In this document: positions 36,036 to 43,922 of the stretch, one piece after another | How the letters are laid out: the number at the start of each line of letters is the position of its first letter | How positions within the stretch are numbered: position 1 is the stretch's first letter | NCBI GenBank assembly: GCA_964543475.1 | Contig: CAZIYJ010000007.1 | Span: 62,001-126,000, forward strand | Length of the DNA: 64,000 nucleotides | Origin: JAYSYM01 sp964543475 | GTDB lineage: Bacteria > Bdellovibrionota > Bdellovibrionia > Bdellovibrionales > JAMPXM01 | Direction: 5' to 3' | Position numbers and translations under genes: made by a program | The notes under the pieces: generated by a model | Told to the model about the DNA's origin: nothing | Database searches by the model: none | Seen by the model: the letters and a program-made list of their open reading frames with translations, nothing else

Positions 36036-36553
36036 CTGCTTACTTATCGGTGCTTTACTTGGTCACTGATACGGAGCAAAGTCGAGTTGTGAGAAAGCAA
36101 ATCGTCGAATTCATCGCAACTTGTGGCTATGTCGGTCGCATTCCCTGGGCGCCAGGCACTTTTGGTACTGTCATAGGCGTTTTGCTTGCCTACTTGCTCT
36201 CGTATACGAACTCGATCGTGTATTTGGTCGTCGTCGTCCTAGGTATTGGTCTTGCGATTTGGGCTTCTGGCCAATACGAGAAAGTTACGGGAAGGCATGA
36301 TCCCAAAGAAGTCGTCATCGATGAAGTTGTTGGATATTTGGTTTGCGTGTTTTTGGTGCCGCCAACTTGGCCCGATTTATTGATTGGTTTTGCAGTCTTT
36401 CGCGTTTTAGACATTTTAAAACCGTGGCCAATTTCTTGGGTCGATCAAAAAGTTCCGGGAGGAATTGGAACTGTTGCTGATGATTTAGCCGCAGGATTAG
36501 TTGGTCTTATCTTCATGCACTTCGTTATCGCTCGCTTAAGCTTTTATTTTTGA
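36029..36553 (+). CDS. pgpA: Phosphatidylglycerophosphatase A
   Basis: Membrane phosphatase giving phosphatidylglycerol. GYVGRIPWAPGTFGT, DPKEVVIDEVVGY, FRVLDILKPWPI and GGIGTVADDLAAG are the family motifs; about four membrane helices. The first 20 residues do not look like the family, and a GTG at 36089 with GGAG twelve bases before could be the real start, which would remove the overlap with pilT. Followed after 27 bp by pncC. Confidence 0.92.
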   Translation: MSSAYLSVLYLVTDTEQSRVVRKQIVEFIATCGYVGRIPWAPGTFGTVIGVLLAYLLSYTNSIVYLVVVVLGIGLAIWASGQYEKVTGRHDPKEVVIDEVVGYLVCVFLVPPTWPDLLIGFAVFRVLDILKPWPISWVDQKVPGGIGTVADDLAAGLVGLIFMHFVIARLSFYF

Positions 36554-36580
36554 TCTGTTTTTTGATCTGTGGAGTTTTAA

Positions 36581-37066
36581 ATGTTGCACGCCAATCACGA
36601 ACTCATTTCTAAAATTGTCGCAAAGCTTAGTTCTCGAGGAGAAACTCTTTCGTTAGCGGAGAGTTGCACGGGTGGATTAGTCTCGGCCCAAATCGCAAGC
36701 TTGAGCGGAGTTTCAAAAATATTTAACGGCGCCGTTGTTTCTTACGCAAACCATGTCAAGAGTGACATCTTAGATGTCCCCGAAGAGCTGATCGCAAGTT
36801 TCGGAGCTGTGAGTGAGCAAGTGGCTTTGAAAATGGCTGAAGGTGCGCGTGCTCAACTTCGTTCAACGTGGGCCGTGAGTATTACCGGCATCGCTGGTCC
36901 GACCGGCGGCTCTGAAGCCAAGCCTATTGGGACTGTATGCTTCGGATTGGTTGGTCCGTCTGTTGCTCAGACCCAAAGCAGCTTTTTTAAAGGCAGCAGG
37001 ACTGAGATCCAGGAAAAATCGGCTCTATTCGCATTAAATGCACTTTGGGCTGAATTAGACGTTTAG
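36581..37066 (+). CDS. pncC: Nicotinamide-nucleotide amidohydrolase (CinA C-domain)
   Basis: A stand-alone CinA C-terminal domain of 161 residues: LSLAESCTGGLVSAQIAS with the serine/cysteine site, NGAVVSYANHVK, and SITGIAGPTGGSEAKPIGTV. It deamidates NMN in pyridine nucleotide recycling. The gene is directly upstream of recA (127 bp), the usual pncC-recA neighbourhood, and follows pgpA closely. Confidence 0.93.
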   Translation: MLHANHELISKIVAKLSSRGETLSLAESCTGGLVSAQIASLSGVSKIFNGAVVSYANHVKSDILDVPEELIASFGAVSEQVALKMAEGARAQLRSTWAVSITGIAGPTGGSEAKPIGTVCFGLVGPSVAQTQSSFFKGSRTEIQEKSALFALNALWAELDV

Positions 37067-37193
37067 ACAGTAGTGTAAGAAAAGTGAAAGTTTTTTCGAT
37101 TTTTGCTTGCTCTTCCTGGTATTCTGCCACAAGTTTAGAAACAACAAATGTGCAGCTGAAGGTGTTTTAGCTGTGCGAACTTAAGGAGACAGC

Positions 37194-38393
37194 ATGAATC
37201 AACAAGGTAAAGCAGCAGGCGCAGGACTTCAGGGTCACAACACTCAAAACAATAGTGAAAAGACGAAAGCTCTTGAGCTAGCAGTTTCAGCAATCGAAAA
37301 GCAATTCGGTAAAGGTTCGATCATGCGTCTGGGTACAAGCGAAAGCTTATATAAAGATGTGCAAGCGATCAGCACCGGTTCAATCTCTTTAGATATCGCA
37401 CTTGGAATCGGCGGTTTGCCAAAAGGTCGTATCGTTGAAATCTACGGACCAGAAAGTTCTGGTAAAACAACTCTTGCTCTCTCAGTTGCGGCACAGGCAC
37501 AAAAAACTGGTGGCGTAGTTGCTTTCGTCGATGCAGAGCACGCACTTGATGTTGGTTATGCTCGCAAACTTGGTGTTCGCACTGAAGATCTTTTGATTTC
37601 TCAGCCAGACACTGGTGAACAAGCTTTAGAAATCGTTGAAACTCTCGTTCGCTCAGGCGCCATCGACGTACTTATCGTCGATTCAGTTGCGGCACTTACT
37701 CCGCGCGCAGAGATCGAAGGCGAAATGGGCGATAGCCACATGGGCTTGCAAGCTCGTTTGATGTCACAAGCTCTTCGTAAATTGACGGCGGCGATCAACC
37801 GCAGCAACTGCTTAGTGATCTTCATCAACCAAATCCGTATGAAAATCGGCGTAATGTTCGGAAACCCAGAGACAACTACTGGCGGTAACGCTCTTAAGTT
37901 CTACGCATCTGTTCGTTTAGATGTTCGTCGTATTGGCGCCATCAAAAACGGTGAAGATGTAACGGGTAACCGTACAGCTGTAAAAGTTGTGAAGAACAAA
38001 ATGGCTCCTCCGTTTGCGAAAATCGAATTCGACTTGATGTACGGAGAAGGGATTTCGATTGAAGGCGACATCATCGATCTAGCTGTGAAACATGACATCG
38101 TTGAAAAGTCTGGCGCATGGTACAGCTACAACGGTGAGCGCATGGGTCAAGGTCGCGATTCTGCGAAAGAATTTTTCAAATCACACCCAGAAATGCGTGA
38201 CGAAGTTAGAAGAAAAGTTCTCGAGCTCAATAAGATCGGCGTGTTAAGCGCTGCTTCTATAGTGAACGAAGACAAAGACGCAGAAGGCGCGGAAGTAGAA
38301 AATCCTACGCCTAAAGTAAAAGAAGCTTTGAAAAAAGCTGCTGATGCTAAGCCGGCGGCTGCGAAACGCAATCGCGCGGATTTAGACGCGTAG
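37194..38393 (+). CDS. recA: Recombinase RecA
   Basis: Forms filaments on single-stranded DNA for homologous repair. Walker A GPESSGKTT (85-93), VDAEHALDV, the L1 and L2 loops (EGEMGDSHMG; MFGNPETTTGGNALKF) and FINQIRMKIG are canonical. There is a 20-residue Asn/Gln/Gly-rich N-terminal extension and a Lys/Ala-rich tail. AAGGAG precedes the ATG. I see no obvious inverted-repeat LexA site in the 127-bp leader. A terminator follows. Confidence 0.98.
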   Translation: MNQQGKAAGAGLQGHNTQNNSEKTKALELAVSAIEKQFGKGSIMRLGTSESLYKDVQAISTGSISLDIALGIGGLPKGRIVEIYGPESSGKTTLALSVAAQAQKTGGVVAFVDAEHALDVGYARKLGVRTEDLLISQPDTGEQALEIVETLVRSGAIDVLIVDSVAALTPRAEIEGEMGDSHMGLQARLMSQALRKLTAAINRSNCLVIFINQIRMKIGVMFGNPETTTGGNALKFYASVRLDVRRIGAIKNGEDVTGNRTAVKVVKNKMAPPFAKIEFDLMYGEGISIEGDIIDLAVKHDIVEKSGAWYSYNGERMGQGRDSAKEFFKSHPEMRDEVRRKVLELNKIGVLSAASIVNEDKDAEGAEVENPTPKVKEALKKAADAKPAAAKRNRADLDA

Positions 38394-38400
38394 ATAATCG

Positions 38401-38427
38401 GCCGAGCGAGAGCTCGGCTTGTCTTTT
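38401..38427 (+). terminator. recA intrinsic terminator
   Basis: GCCGAGC, loop GAGA, GCTCGGC, followed by TTGTCTTTT. It begins 7 bp after the recA stop and runs into a REP-like palindrome. Confidence 0.88.
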
Positions 38428-38452
38428 CCGCGCCAGCGCGGAAATATTCTAG
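38426..38452. repeat. REP-like palindrome, copy 2
   Basis: TTCCGCGC / GCGCGGAA around CA (38426-38443), then ATAT and TCTAGA. Same orientation as copy 1. It directly follows the recA terminator. Confidence 0.8.
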
Positions 38453-38497
38453 AAAAGATCAACTGACGGAGCATCGAATCTGACTTAGCTTCGAAGC

Positions 38498-38944
38498 ATG
38501 TCTAAAGTTCTCATTTTAACAATTGCTATGCTGGTCTGCGGATGTGTCACTCGACAAGTCAAAAACGCTGCTAAAGAATCCGCACCAGAGGGCGTGGAGA
38601 TTGTGGTCACAAGTACGGATTTGAAAGTCGTTGATCGAGCTCAACAGATTATGAATCTTGAAGCAAAGTGGGATCGCGCCGACAATCGCGAGTGTTCCAA
38701 GGGAGCATCGAAGATTAGTCTCTATTGTGCCCTATTCGCTGCGAGCATTGATGTGGCCGGAACTATGGATCATCGAAGTGGCGCGTTGGAAGAGGTTCGC
38801 CGAACTATCGGTGAATTCTCGCATGGGAAAAAGTATGAACACCGTCTAATGGATTACAACAATGATCCTTCAACTACCTTTAGCGACATTAAGCGTGTTC
38901 TAGAGCGAGCGAAGACGCGAATAAAAGCTCGATTACAAGACTAG
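38498..38944 (+). CDS. Small lipoprotein
   Basis: A 148-residue protein with a lipobox (AMLVCGC). The mature part is alpha-helical and charged, with one cysteine pair (RECSKGASKISLYC) and a regular C-terminal helix (FSDIKRVLERAKTRIKARL). No family recognised. It lies between two REP-like palindromes, as do its small neighbours. Start supported by lipoprotein signal; ribosome site is weak. Confidence 0.65.
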   Translation: MSKVLILTIAMLVCGCVTRQVKNAAKESAPEGVEIVVTSTDLKVVDRAQQIMNLEAKWDRADNRECSKGASKISLYCALFAASIDVAGTMDHRSGALEEVRRTIGEFSHGKKYEHRLMDYNNDPSTTFSDIKRVLERAKTRIKARLQD

Positions 38945-38953
38945 CGCGCACAA

Positions 38954-38980
38954 TTCCGCGCCCGCGCGGAAATATTCTGG
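38954..38980. repeat. REP-like palindrome, copy 3
   Basis: TTCCGCGC / GCGCGGAA around CC (38954-38971), then ATAT and a TCTGGA variant of the flank. Ten bp after a stop codon. Confidence 0.8.
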
Positions 38981-39127
38981 AAAATTTGAGAACCAGCGGT
39001 TATTCTGTCTTCAGGCTTCTCGGAGACGCCTACCCGCAAAAGAGCACCTCACTCCGCGATCAATTTTCAAAAACACTCTTTTGGTTCGCCAAATGCGGGA
39101 GTTGGTAAATGACCAAAGGAAAGTCTC

Positions 39128-39562
39128 ATGCCTAACTCCGCAACTGATTCGTTAAAGATCAAAGCGAAACTCCTTCAAAAAGCAAAACTGAAAGCTGGCA
39201 AAAAGATTCAGCTGAAAGAAGCGTTTGCCATTCTCGCGAAAGCCGCGGGCTTCAACTCATGGAATGAAATGAAAGAGCTCTACAGTGCGACCGACCACTA
39301 CTGCCCCAAAGGAAGCAGCGCTCGATGGAAGATCTGGTGTCGAAACTACGACGAAGCGTTAGAGCAGCTCGCGACGGTGAAGGGATTTCTAATTCCCTAT
39401 CGCGACCAGTTTTTTATTTGCGACAATGATTACTTAGAATTTTTGGGAATCGATCCGGCTGATTCTGATCTTCATGCTGTCGGTAATAATTTTGTCGAGC
39501 CTGCGAATTCGCAAGCGTTTGCGAGGATTACGGCAAGAATTTTGAATCGAGAAAAAATCTAG
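39128..39562 (+). CDS. Small protein with LKEAxxxLAKxxGFxSW motif
   Basis: A 144-residue soluble protein. Residues 8-50 have the helical pattern LKIKAKLLQKAKL... LKEAFAILAKAAGFNSWNEMK, a motif I recognise from the N-termini of various small proteins (some glyoxalase-related or ankyrin proteins), of unknown role. The rest has WKIWCRNYDEAL and FFICDNDYLEFLGID. AAGGAAAG lies six bases before the ATG. The stop codon TAG is part of the TCTAGA flank of a REP-like repeat. Confidence 0.65.
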   Translation: MPNSATDSLKIKAKLLQKAKLKAGKKIQLKEAFAILAKAAGFNSWNEMKELYSATDHYCPKGSSARWKIWCRNYDEALEQLATVKGFLIPYRDQFFICDNDYLEFLGIDPADSDLHAVGNNFVEPANSQAFARITARILNREKI

Positions 39563-39584
39563 AGAAATTCCGCGCTGCGCGGAA
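39559..39584. repeat. REP-like palindrome, copy 4 (reverse orientation)
   Basis: TCTAGA, four bases, then TTCCGCGC / GCGCGGAA around one T (39568-39584). The TCTAGA flank is on the left, so this copy is inverted relative to copies 1-3. Right after it a second hairpin CGGCCGC / GCGGCCG (39589-39608) sits over the end of the convergent gene. Confidence 0.8.
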
Positions 39585-39595
39585 AAGGCGGCCGC

Positions 39596-39928
39596 TTAAT
39601 TGCGGCCGATCGTATGCGTATTCAGCGGGAGATGTGAGTTCGACTCGCATTTGAGTTGTGCGCGTTCGCAGGCGTAGAGGTCAGCGCTAGTTTCGGTATT
39701 GTTTGAGCACGCGAAATCACAAGATGACGATTTGGAGACACTGATGCTTTGCACAGATGATGGTTCGCGTTTTTTAGCGATTTCATCGCACGCATTGGCG
39801 ATTTGAGCCGCGAACACAATGGCGGTACAGGCAGCAACGGCAGTCACTATTCTTATGACGTCGAGCACGTACTTGTATTTAGCTAGCAAGACCGATTGTT
39901 CGACAGTTTGCAGAAATGTTTGTGCCAT
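39596..39928 (-). CDS. Small membrane or exported protein
   Basis: A 110-residue protein with a ribosome site AGGGGG before the ATG. A single hydrophobic segment (about 25-46, VIRIVTAVAACTAIVFAAQIANA) may be a membrane anchor, followed by a Ser/Asn-rich region with five cysteines (SSSCDFACSN, YACERAQLKC). The cysteines suggest an extracytoplasmic C-terminus. No family recognised; could be a minor gene or even spurious. Confidence 0.5.
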   Translation of the reverse strand: MAQTFLQTVEQSVLLAKYKYVLDVIRIVTAVAACTAIVFAAQIANACDEIAKKREPSSVQSISVSKSSSCDFACSNNTETSADLYACERAQLKCESNSHLPLNTHTIGRN

Positions 39929-40097
39929 AGATTCGCCCCCTCAAGAGTACATTGAGTAAATGCAATTGGGGGACCGTGCCTCACTGTGAGAAACGGCCGC
40001 GCCGGCGAATTCAGAGAAGAAAATGTTCGATAGAAGTGTTTAAGAAACCAAGTCGACTAGATCATGAACAATTTGCGAGGAGCATTAACTCCCGCAT

Positions 40098-40502
40098 TTA
40101 GCTTGCAAGCTTGTGAGTGATCACCGACACAGCGGCAAACGCAAATGTACCCCAGGCCATATCGACAAGTGCAAATGGCAGCGGATAGTTTTTTAGAATC
40201 GCTAAGTTTGTTAGGTCGTAGACGCCATAAACGGCGAAGCCCATTAAAGCTCCCCAGAGGGCGACTTGTCCTAAAGAGCTTGTCTGAGTGAAGCGCGGGA
40301 GAACGAAGCCAACAACTAAAAATGCCATAATGAAATAGACGGGGATTGCAGCAGGAAACAAAACGTTGAACTGGCCATTTTCAATTCGGCCGATGTCAGC
40401 AAGTTGCTTTATGTTAAATTTCTTCATGATCACGCCGATCCAGGCAAAATCTAAAACGAGAAACGAGACAAGGGCGATTCCGAATGGCTTTAGTGATTCC
40501 AT
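40098..40502 (-). CDS. DUF2177 family membrane protein
   Basis: Four membrane helices in 134 residues. The segment GALMGFAVYGVYDLTNLAILKNYPL followed by DMAWGTFAFA is typical of DUF2177, read here in two parts. I start at the ATG at 40502 because GGAGG lies seven bases before it. It is divergent from a DUF1295 gene across a 79-bp gap with an inverted repeat. These two families often accompany cyclopropane-synthase and DUF1365 genes, as here, so a part in lipid modification is inferred. Confidence 0.85.
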   Translation of the reverse strand: MESLKPFGIALVSFLVLDFAWIGVIMKKFNIKQLADIGRIENGQFNVLFPAAIPVYFIMAFLVVGFVLPRFTQTSSLGQVALWGALMGFAVYGVYDLTNLAILKNYPLPFALVDMAWGTFAFAAVSVITHKLAS

Positions 40503-40520
40503 TTGTTTCCTCCAGTTCAC

Positions 40521-40544
40521 GTTAGCGTAATTCTGTAAGCTAAC
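40521..40544. promoter_or_regulatory. Inverted repeat, candidate operator
   Basis: Perfect 6-bp arms GTTAGC / GCTAAC around 12 bases, centred between the divergent DUF2177 and DUF1295 genes and just upstream of a promoter-like pair. Spacing fits a dimeric regulator, unknown. Confidence 0.5.
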
Positions 40545-40545
40545 C

Positions 40546-40574
40546 TTGTATACGCAATTCGCATTAGCAATACT
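40546..40574 (+). promoter_or_regulatory. Sigma-70-like promoter for DUF1295 gene
   Basis: TTGTAT, 17 bases, AATACT. A transcript would start close to the ATG at 40582, giving a very short or absent leader; no ribosome site is seen, which agrees. Confidence 0.45.
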
Positions 40575-40581
40575 TGCAGAT

Positions 40582-41373
40582 ATGAATACACAAGTTTGGT
40601 TTGTCGGATTTCTGGCTGCAATGATTTTGTTTCAGGTAGTTGCAGTGCCTGCTCTTATTTTACGAAAAAATGATCTAGCGGATGTACTTTGGGGACCAGC
40701 ATTCCCACTCTCTGCAATTGCAGCGGTCATTTGGGGTGCAGGAGGATTTGGCCAGATAGGTCTTCGGTCATTAGTGATGATCGCAATAGTTGCTATCTGG
40801 GCCACTCGTCTTTTTTTACATGTTGGAATAAGAAACCTGACAGCGGGTCACGAAGATGTTCGTTACAATAATTGGCGAAAAGCTTGGGGCAACACTTGGG
40901 TTTGGCGCTCGTATCTCCAAGTGTTTACTCTCCAACCCCTGATTCTGTTTGTGTTTATTACGCCGTTACTGCTTGTGATTTCGCTGCCGCCAAGCCAGAT
41001 GTCGATAACAGCATGGTTCGGACTTCTTGTCTGGTTGAGCGGGGTGGCAATCGAAGCTGTTTCTGATGAACAACTGCGACGATTTAAATCGCAGCCAAGC
41101 AGTCGCGGGAAACTCATGACGACGGGTTTGTGGAGTTGGTCTCGACATCCGAATTATTTTGGAGAAGTTCTTTCGTGGTGGGGCATTTGGATCATGGTGA
41201 TCGATCTCGATTACGGCTGGGCGACGGTCGTTTCACCTATCGGAGTCACTCTTTTGATTTTAAAAGTTTCGGGTGTGTCGATGCTCGAAGATTTAATGAA
41301 AAATCGTCCTGGCTACAAAGAGTATTGCCGGCGCACATCGCAATTCATTCCGATGCCGCCGAAGAAAATTTAA
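40582..41373 (+). CDS. DUF1295 family membrane enzyme (steroid 5-alpha-reductase-like)
   Basis: About six membrane helices in 263 residues, with NLTAGHEDVRYNNWR, TTGLWSWSRHPNYFGEVLSWWG and a C-terminal PGYKEYCRRTSQFIPM, matching the DUF1295/ICMT-like fold, in which the RHPNYFGE segment binds a nucleotide cofactor. I start at the ATG at 40582; an upstream TTG (40546) overlaps the likely promoter. Likely an NADPH-dependent lipid reductase, by family. It converges on the esterase gene with a 1-bp gap. Confidence 0.85.
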   Translation: MNTQVWFVGFLAAMILFQVVAVPALILRKNDLADVLWGPAFPLSAIAAVIWGAGGFGQIGLRSLVMIAIVAIWATRLFLHVGIRNLTAGHEDVRYNNWRKAWGNTWVWRSYLQVFTLQPLILFVFITPLLLVISLPPSQMSITAWFGLLVWLSGVAIEAVSDEQLRRFKSQPSSRGKLMTTGLWSWSRHPNYFGEVLSWWGIWIMVIDLDYGWATVVSPIGVTLLILKVSGVSMLEDLMKNRPGYKEYCRRTSQFIPMPPKKI

Positions 41374-41374
41374 A

Positions 41375-42175
41375 TCAGTGGCGCTTGAGAAAATCGATTC
41401 CTCGGTCAATCGCTGATTGCGCAAACGCATAGGTAGCAAGGTGACCGAGCCACTTCACTTGGTAAGTCTCTACTTCAAAATTATTTTCTTTTAACTTGGT
41501 TTCCATATTTTGCATCTGATCGATTCCAACAATTTGATCAAAACTTCCGTGATAGAGAAATATTGGAAGACGTTTAGCTTGTGCGAGATTTAGCTGCGGT
41601 GAAGCCTGTGCCCATAGCTCAGGCCGATCCATGTATTCAAAACCGATGAAGTCACGAATCATTGGCGAATTCGGATATGCGGTTAAATCTGTTGGTGCGC
41701 CGCCAGCAACGACTGCTTTGATACCACTCTCTTTCTCAAAAGATGTCAGAAGAGCAAGATGCCCTCCCGCTGAATATCCCCAGAGGTAAATTCGCGAAGT
41801 ATCGATCGAGTATTTCTTAGCATTTGCTTTGACCCACTGAATGGCTTCTTTGATGTCATCAACAGCCGTTGGAAATCGATTCTTAGGAGCAAGTCGATAG
41901 GTGACATTAAAGGCTGTGAATCCTGCTCGGGCAAGATCCTCGCTAACTGACATCATGTCGCCAGAGCGTCTTGCCCAGCCGCCCCCGTGAATCACTATGA
42001 CGGCAGGAGAAGTTTGTAAAGTCTCAGGTCGATAGACATCGACAGTCAGATGCCGTTCTGGCGCATCGACGTAGACCAAATCCTTTTCGACAGTAAATTT
42101 GCTGACTGGAGTACTAGCGCAGCTCGCCGCAAAAGAGATTAAGAAAATTAAACTGAGCGTTCTAAGGTTTCGCAT
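41375..42175 (-). CDS. Alpha/beta-hydrolase lipoprotein (esterase)
   Basis: A lipobox (ISFAASC, cysteine 19) leads an esterase domain: HGGGWARR (oxyanion hole), LWGYSAGGHLALL (nucleophile serine), a late aspartate in YHGSFDQIVG and histidine in WLGHLATY. 266 residues. It acts in the envelope, anchored by lipid. It is the last gene of a five-gene minus-strand run headed by the FAD oxidoreductase, overlapping its upstream neighbour by 14 bp, so acyl substrates are plausible. Confidence 0.85.
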   Translation of the reverse strand: MRNLRTLSLIFLISFAASCASTPVSKFTVEKDLVYVDAPERHLTVDVYRPETLQTSPAVIVIHGGGWARRSGDMMSVSEDLARAGFTAFNVTYRLAPKNRFPTAVDDIKEAIQWVKANAKKYSIDTSRIYLWGYSAGGHLALLTSFEKESGIKAVVAGGAPTDLTAYPNSPMIRDFIGFEYMDRPELWAQASPQLNLAQAKRLPIFLYHGSFDQIVGIDQMQNMETKLKENNFEVETYQVKWLGHLATYAFAQSAIDRGIDFLKRH

Positions 42176-42884
42176 TTAGTTTCGTTTCGTAGAAAATTTC
42201 AGAATCAAAAGGCTTAAGCTTTCCGTTTACATTTAGTTTTACGGCCGTGCGACCTTTGAACCAAACAAGAAATTTTGTCTTTCGATCAAACTTCATGTCC
42301 ATAGGATCAACAAAGAGGTTGAAGAAGAAGCTCGAGGGCCTCATTTGGATCGCGACATAATTTTCGTCGATCTGGTTTTTCTGAAATTTGAACTCGATTC
42401 GTTTCATGATTTCGTAAATACCAAAATCAACACGCACGACTTTGTCGTTGATCAAATCATCAAGGTTCTTTTGCAGGTAAGGAATACTAACTGGGCCAAG
42501 AATGAAGGCTTGGTCTTCAGATGTGGATCTTCTATCGATGAGCTCTGTGCTTCCGTCGGCGTTTACTTTTGTCGATTCCATGACTGCTTTTGAATCGGCA
42601 ATTTTAAAATCGTAACGCTCGCTAATCTGGAGCTGTTCAATGCGGTGGCTTTTCATATGAAGTCCGCAATAACGAGCCGCCTCGGTCATCACGATTTTAC
42701 CGGCTTGATCTTTGATCGTCGCAGCTAAATTTTTGCAGCCATCTAAATCAGTCTTAATGACTTCGTGATGAACGAAAAGCGGTAAGTCTTGAGTCTTTCC
42801 GACCTCAAACATCTTGCCTGTGCGCTCGACAGTGAGAGCTGCTGCATTCGAAGCAAAAATTAGAGAGCATAGAACAATTCTCAC
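42162..42884 (-). CDS. Exported protein in lipid-modification operon
   Basis: A GTG start overlaps the stop of the methyltransferase gene by one base. 240 residues with a signal peptide (cut near NAAAL). The C-terminus FFFNLFVDPMDMKFDRKTKFLVWFKGR resembles beta-rich DUF3108/DUF6134-like envelope proteins, read here in part; this is a weak resemblance. Its constant position with cfa, DUF1365 and esterase genes suggests lipid handling. Function unknown. Confidence 0.65.
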   Translation of the reverse strand: MRIVLCSLIFASNAAALTVERTGKMFEVGKTQDLPLFVHHEVIKTDLDGCKNLAATIKDQAGKIVMTEAARYCGLHMKSHRIEQLQISERYDFKIADSKAVMESTKVNADGSTELIDRRSTSEDQAFILGPVSIPYLQKNLDDLINDKVVRVDFGIYEIMKRIEFKFQKNQIDENYVAIQMRPSSFFFNLFVDPMDMKFDRKTKFLVWFKGRTAVKLNVNGKLKPFDSEIFYETKLNAKP

Positions 42885-43906
42885 TATTGACCCTTTGCTT
42901 TAAAAAGGTAGTGCGAGACATTCCATTGCTGACCGTGGTCGAAGCCGAATAGTTCGGCCACAGATAAAAAGAACACACGCCAACGATTCATCCAGAGATC
43001 AGCCTCGGCACCATATGTCTTCAAGAAAATAGCTCGAATCTGCTTTTGATGAGAGTCAAAGTTCTTAAGCCAAGCTTCTGAAGTTTTCTGATAATGCTGG
43101 CCATTCCAGATCCATTTTTGCAAAAGTTCAAAGTCGGAGTCAAATTTAGGGAGTAGGTCAGTTGCAGGCATTTGTCCTCCCGTGAAGAAGTACCGGCCCA
43201 TCCAGTTGTCTTCGCCCTCAACTTCAAACGGATACGAGTGTTTTACGTGCGTGAAGATATGGACAAAGAGTTTTCCGTCTTCTTTGAGCCATCCACGAAT
43301 CTTACGAAGAAGTTTTTCGTAGTTTTTCATATGCTCAAACATCTCAACACTCACAACCCGGTCAAATTGCATATCCGAGACGCGATCGACTTGAGAGATG
43401 TCGCAAGTAATGATCTGCACGTTTGTGAGATTTTCTTTTTTGGCTTGTGCCTCGATGTACGATCGCTGAGAAGCAGAGTTTGAGAGAGCGACAATTTGAG
43501 ACTTAGGAAACTTACGAGCCATTGCGAGTGTGAGCGATCCCCATCCGCAACCGAGTTCGAGCACTTTCATTCCATCAGCAAGTTCAGCTCGCTCCATCGT
43601 GATTTTTAGAGCTACGTCTTCAGCTGCATCGAGAGTTTCGGTTTTCTCATCCCAAAAGCATGAGCTGTATTTTCGATTTCGGCCGAGGACTAGTCCAAAA
43701 AATTCTTGTGGGAGCTCGTAGTGCTGTTGATTGGCGTCAGCTGTCGAAATCGCGATGGGTAGTGCACGAAGGCCCTTGGCATAGTCATCTTCAGAGGAGC
43801 CCACAAGCGACTTCAGTCGTTGATCGCAAAGCTTTCGAATTCCGAATCGCACGAGAGGATCAGGAATAAGTCCGCGTTCCATCGTATTTATCAATAGATT
43901 TAACAT
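42884..43906 (-). CDS. Cyclopropane-fatty-acid synthase family methyltransferase
   Basis: A 340-residue SAM-dependent methyltransferase with the SAM-binding MKVLELGCGWGSLTLAMA, preceded by YSSCFWDEKTETLDAAE, and later SVEMFEHMKNYE and FVHIFTHVKHSYPFE. This is the CFA synthase family, which modifies double bonds of membrane acyl chains. It is shorter than E. coli Cfa (382) and lacks its long N-terminal domain, like relatives encoded beside DUF1365 and FAD oxidoreductases, where furan or other modified fatty acids have been proposed. Third gene of the run. Confidence 0.88.
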   Translation of the reverse strand: MLNLLINTMERGLIPDPLVRFGIRKLCDQRLKSLVGSSEDDYAKGLRALPIAISTADANQQHYELPQEFFGLVLGRNRKYSSCFWDEKTETLDAAEDVALKITMERAELADGMKVLELGCGWGSLTLAMARKFPKSQIVALSNSASQRSYIEAQAKKENLTNVQIITCDISQVDRVSDMQFDRVVSVEMFEHMKNYEKLLRKIRGWLKEDGKLFVHIFTHVKHSYPFEVEGEDNWMGRYFFTGGQMPATDLLPKFDSDFELLQKWIWNGQHYQKTSEAWLKNFDSHQKQIRAIFLKTYGAEADLWMNRWRVFFLSVAELFGFDHGQQWNVSHYLFKAKGQ

Positions 43907-43922
43907 CAGATTGCCTTTCGAT

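Noticed and set aside
37067..37193. LexA operator before recA
   Set aside because: No clear inverted repeat of a known LexA type in the leader, only a weak hairpin near 37152-37174.
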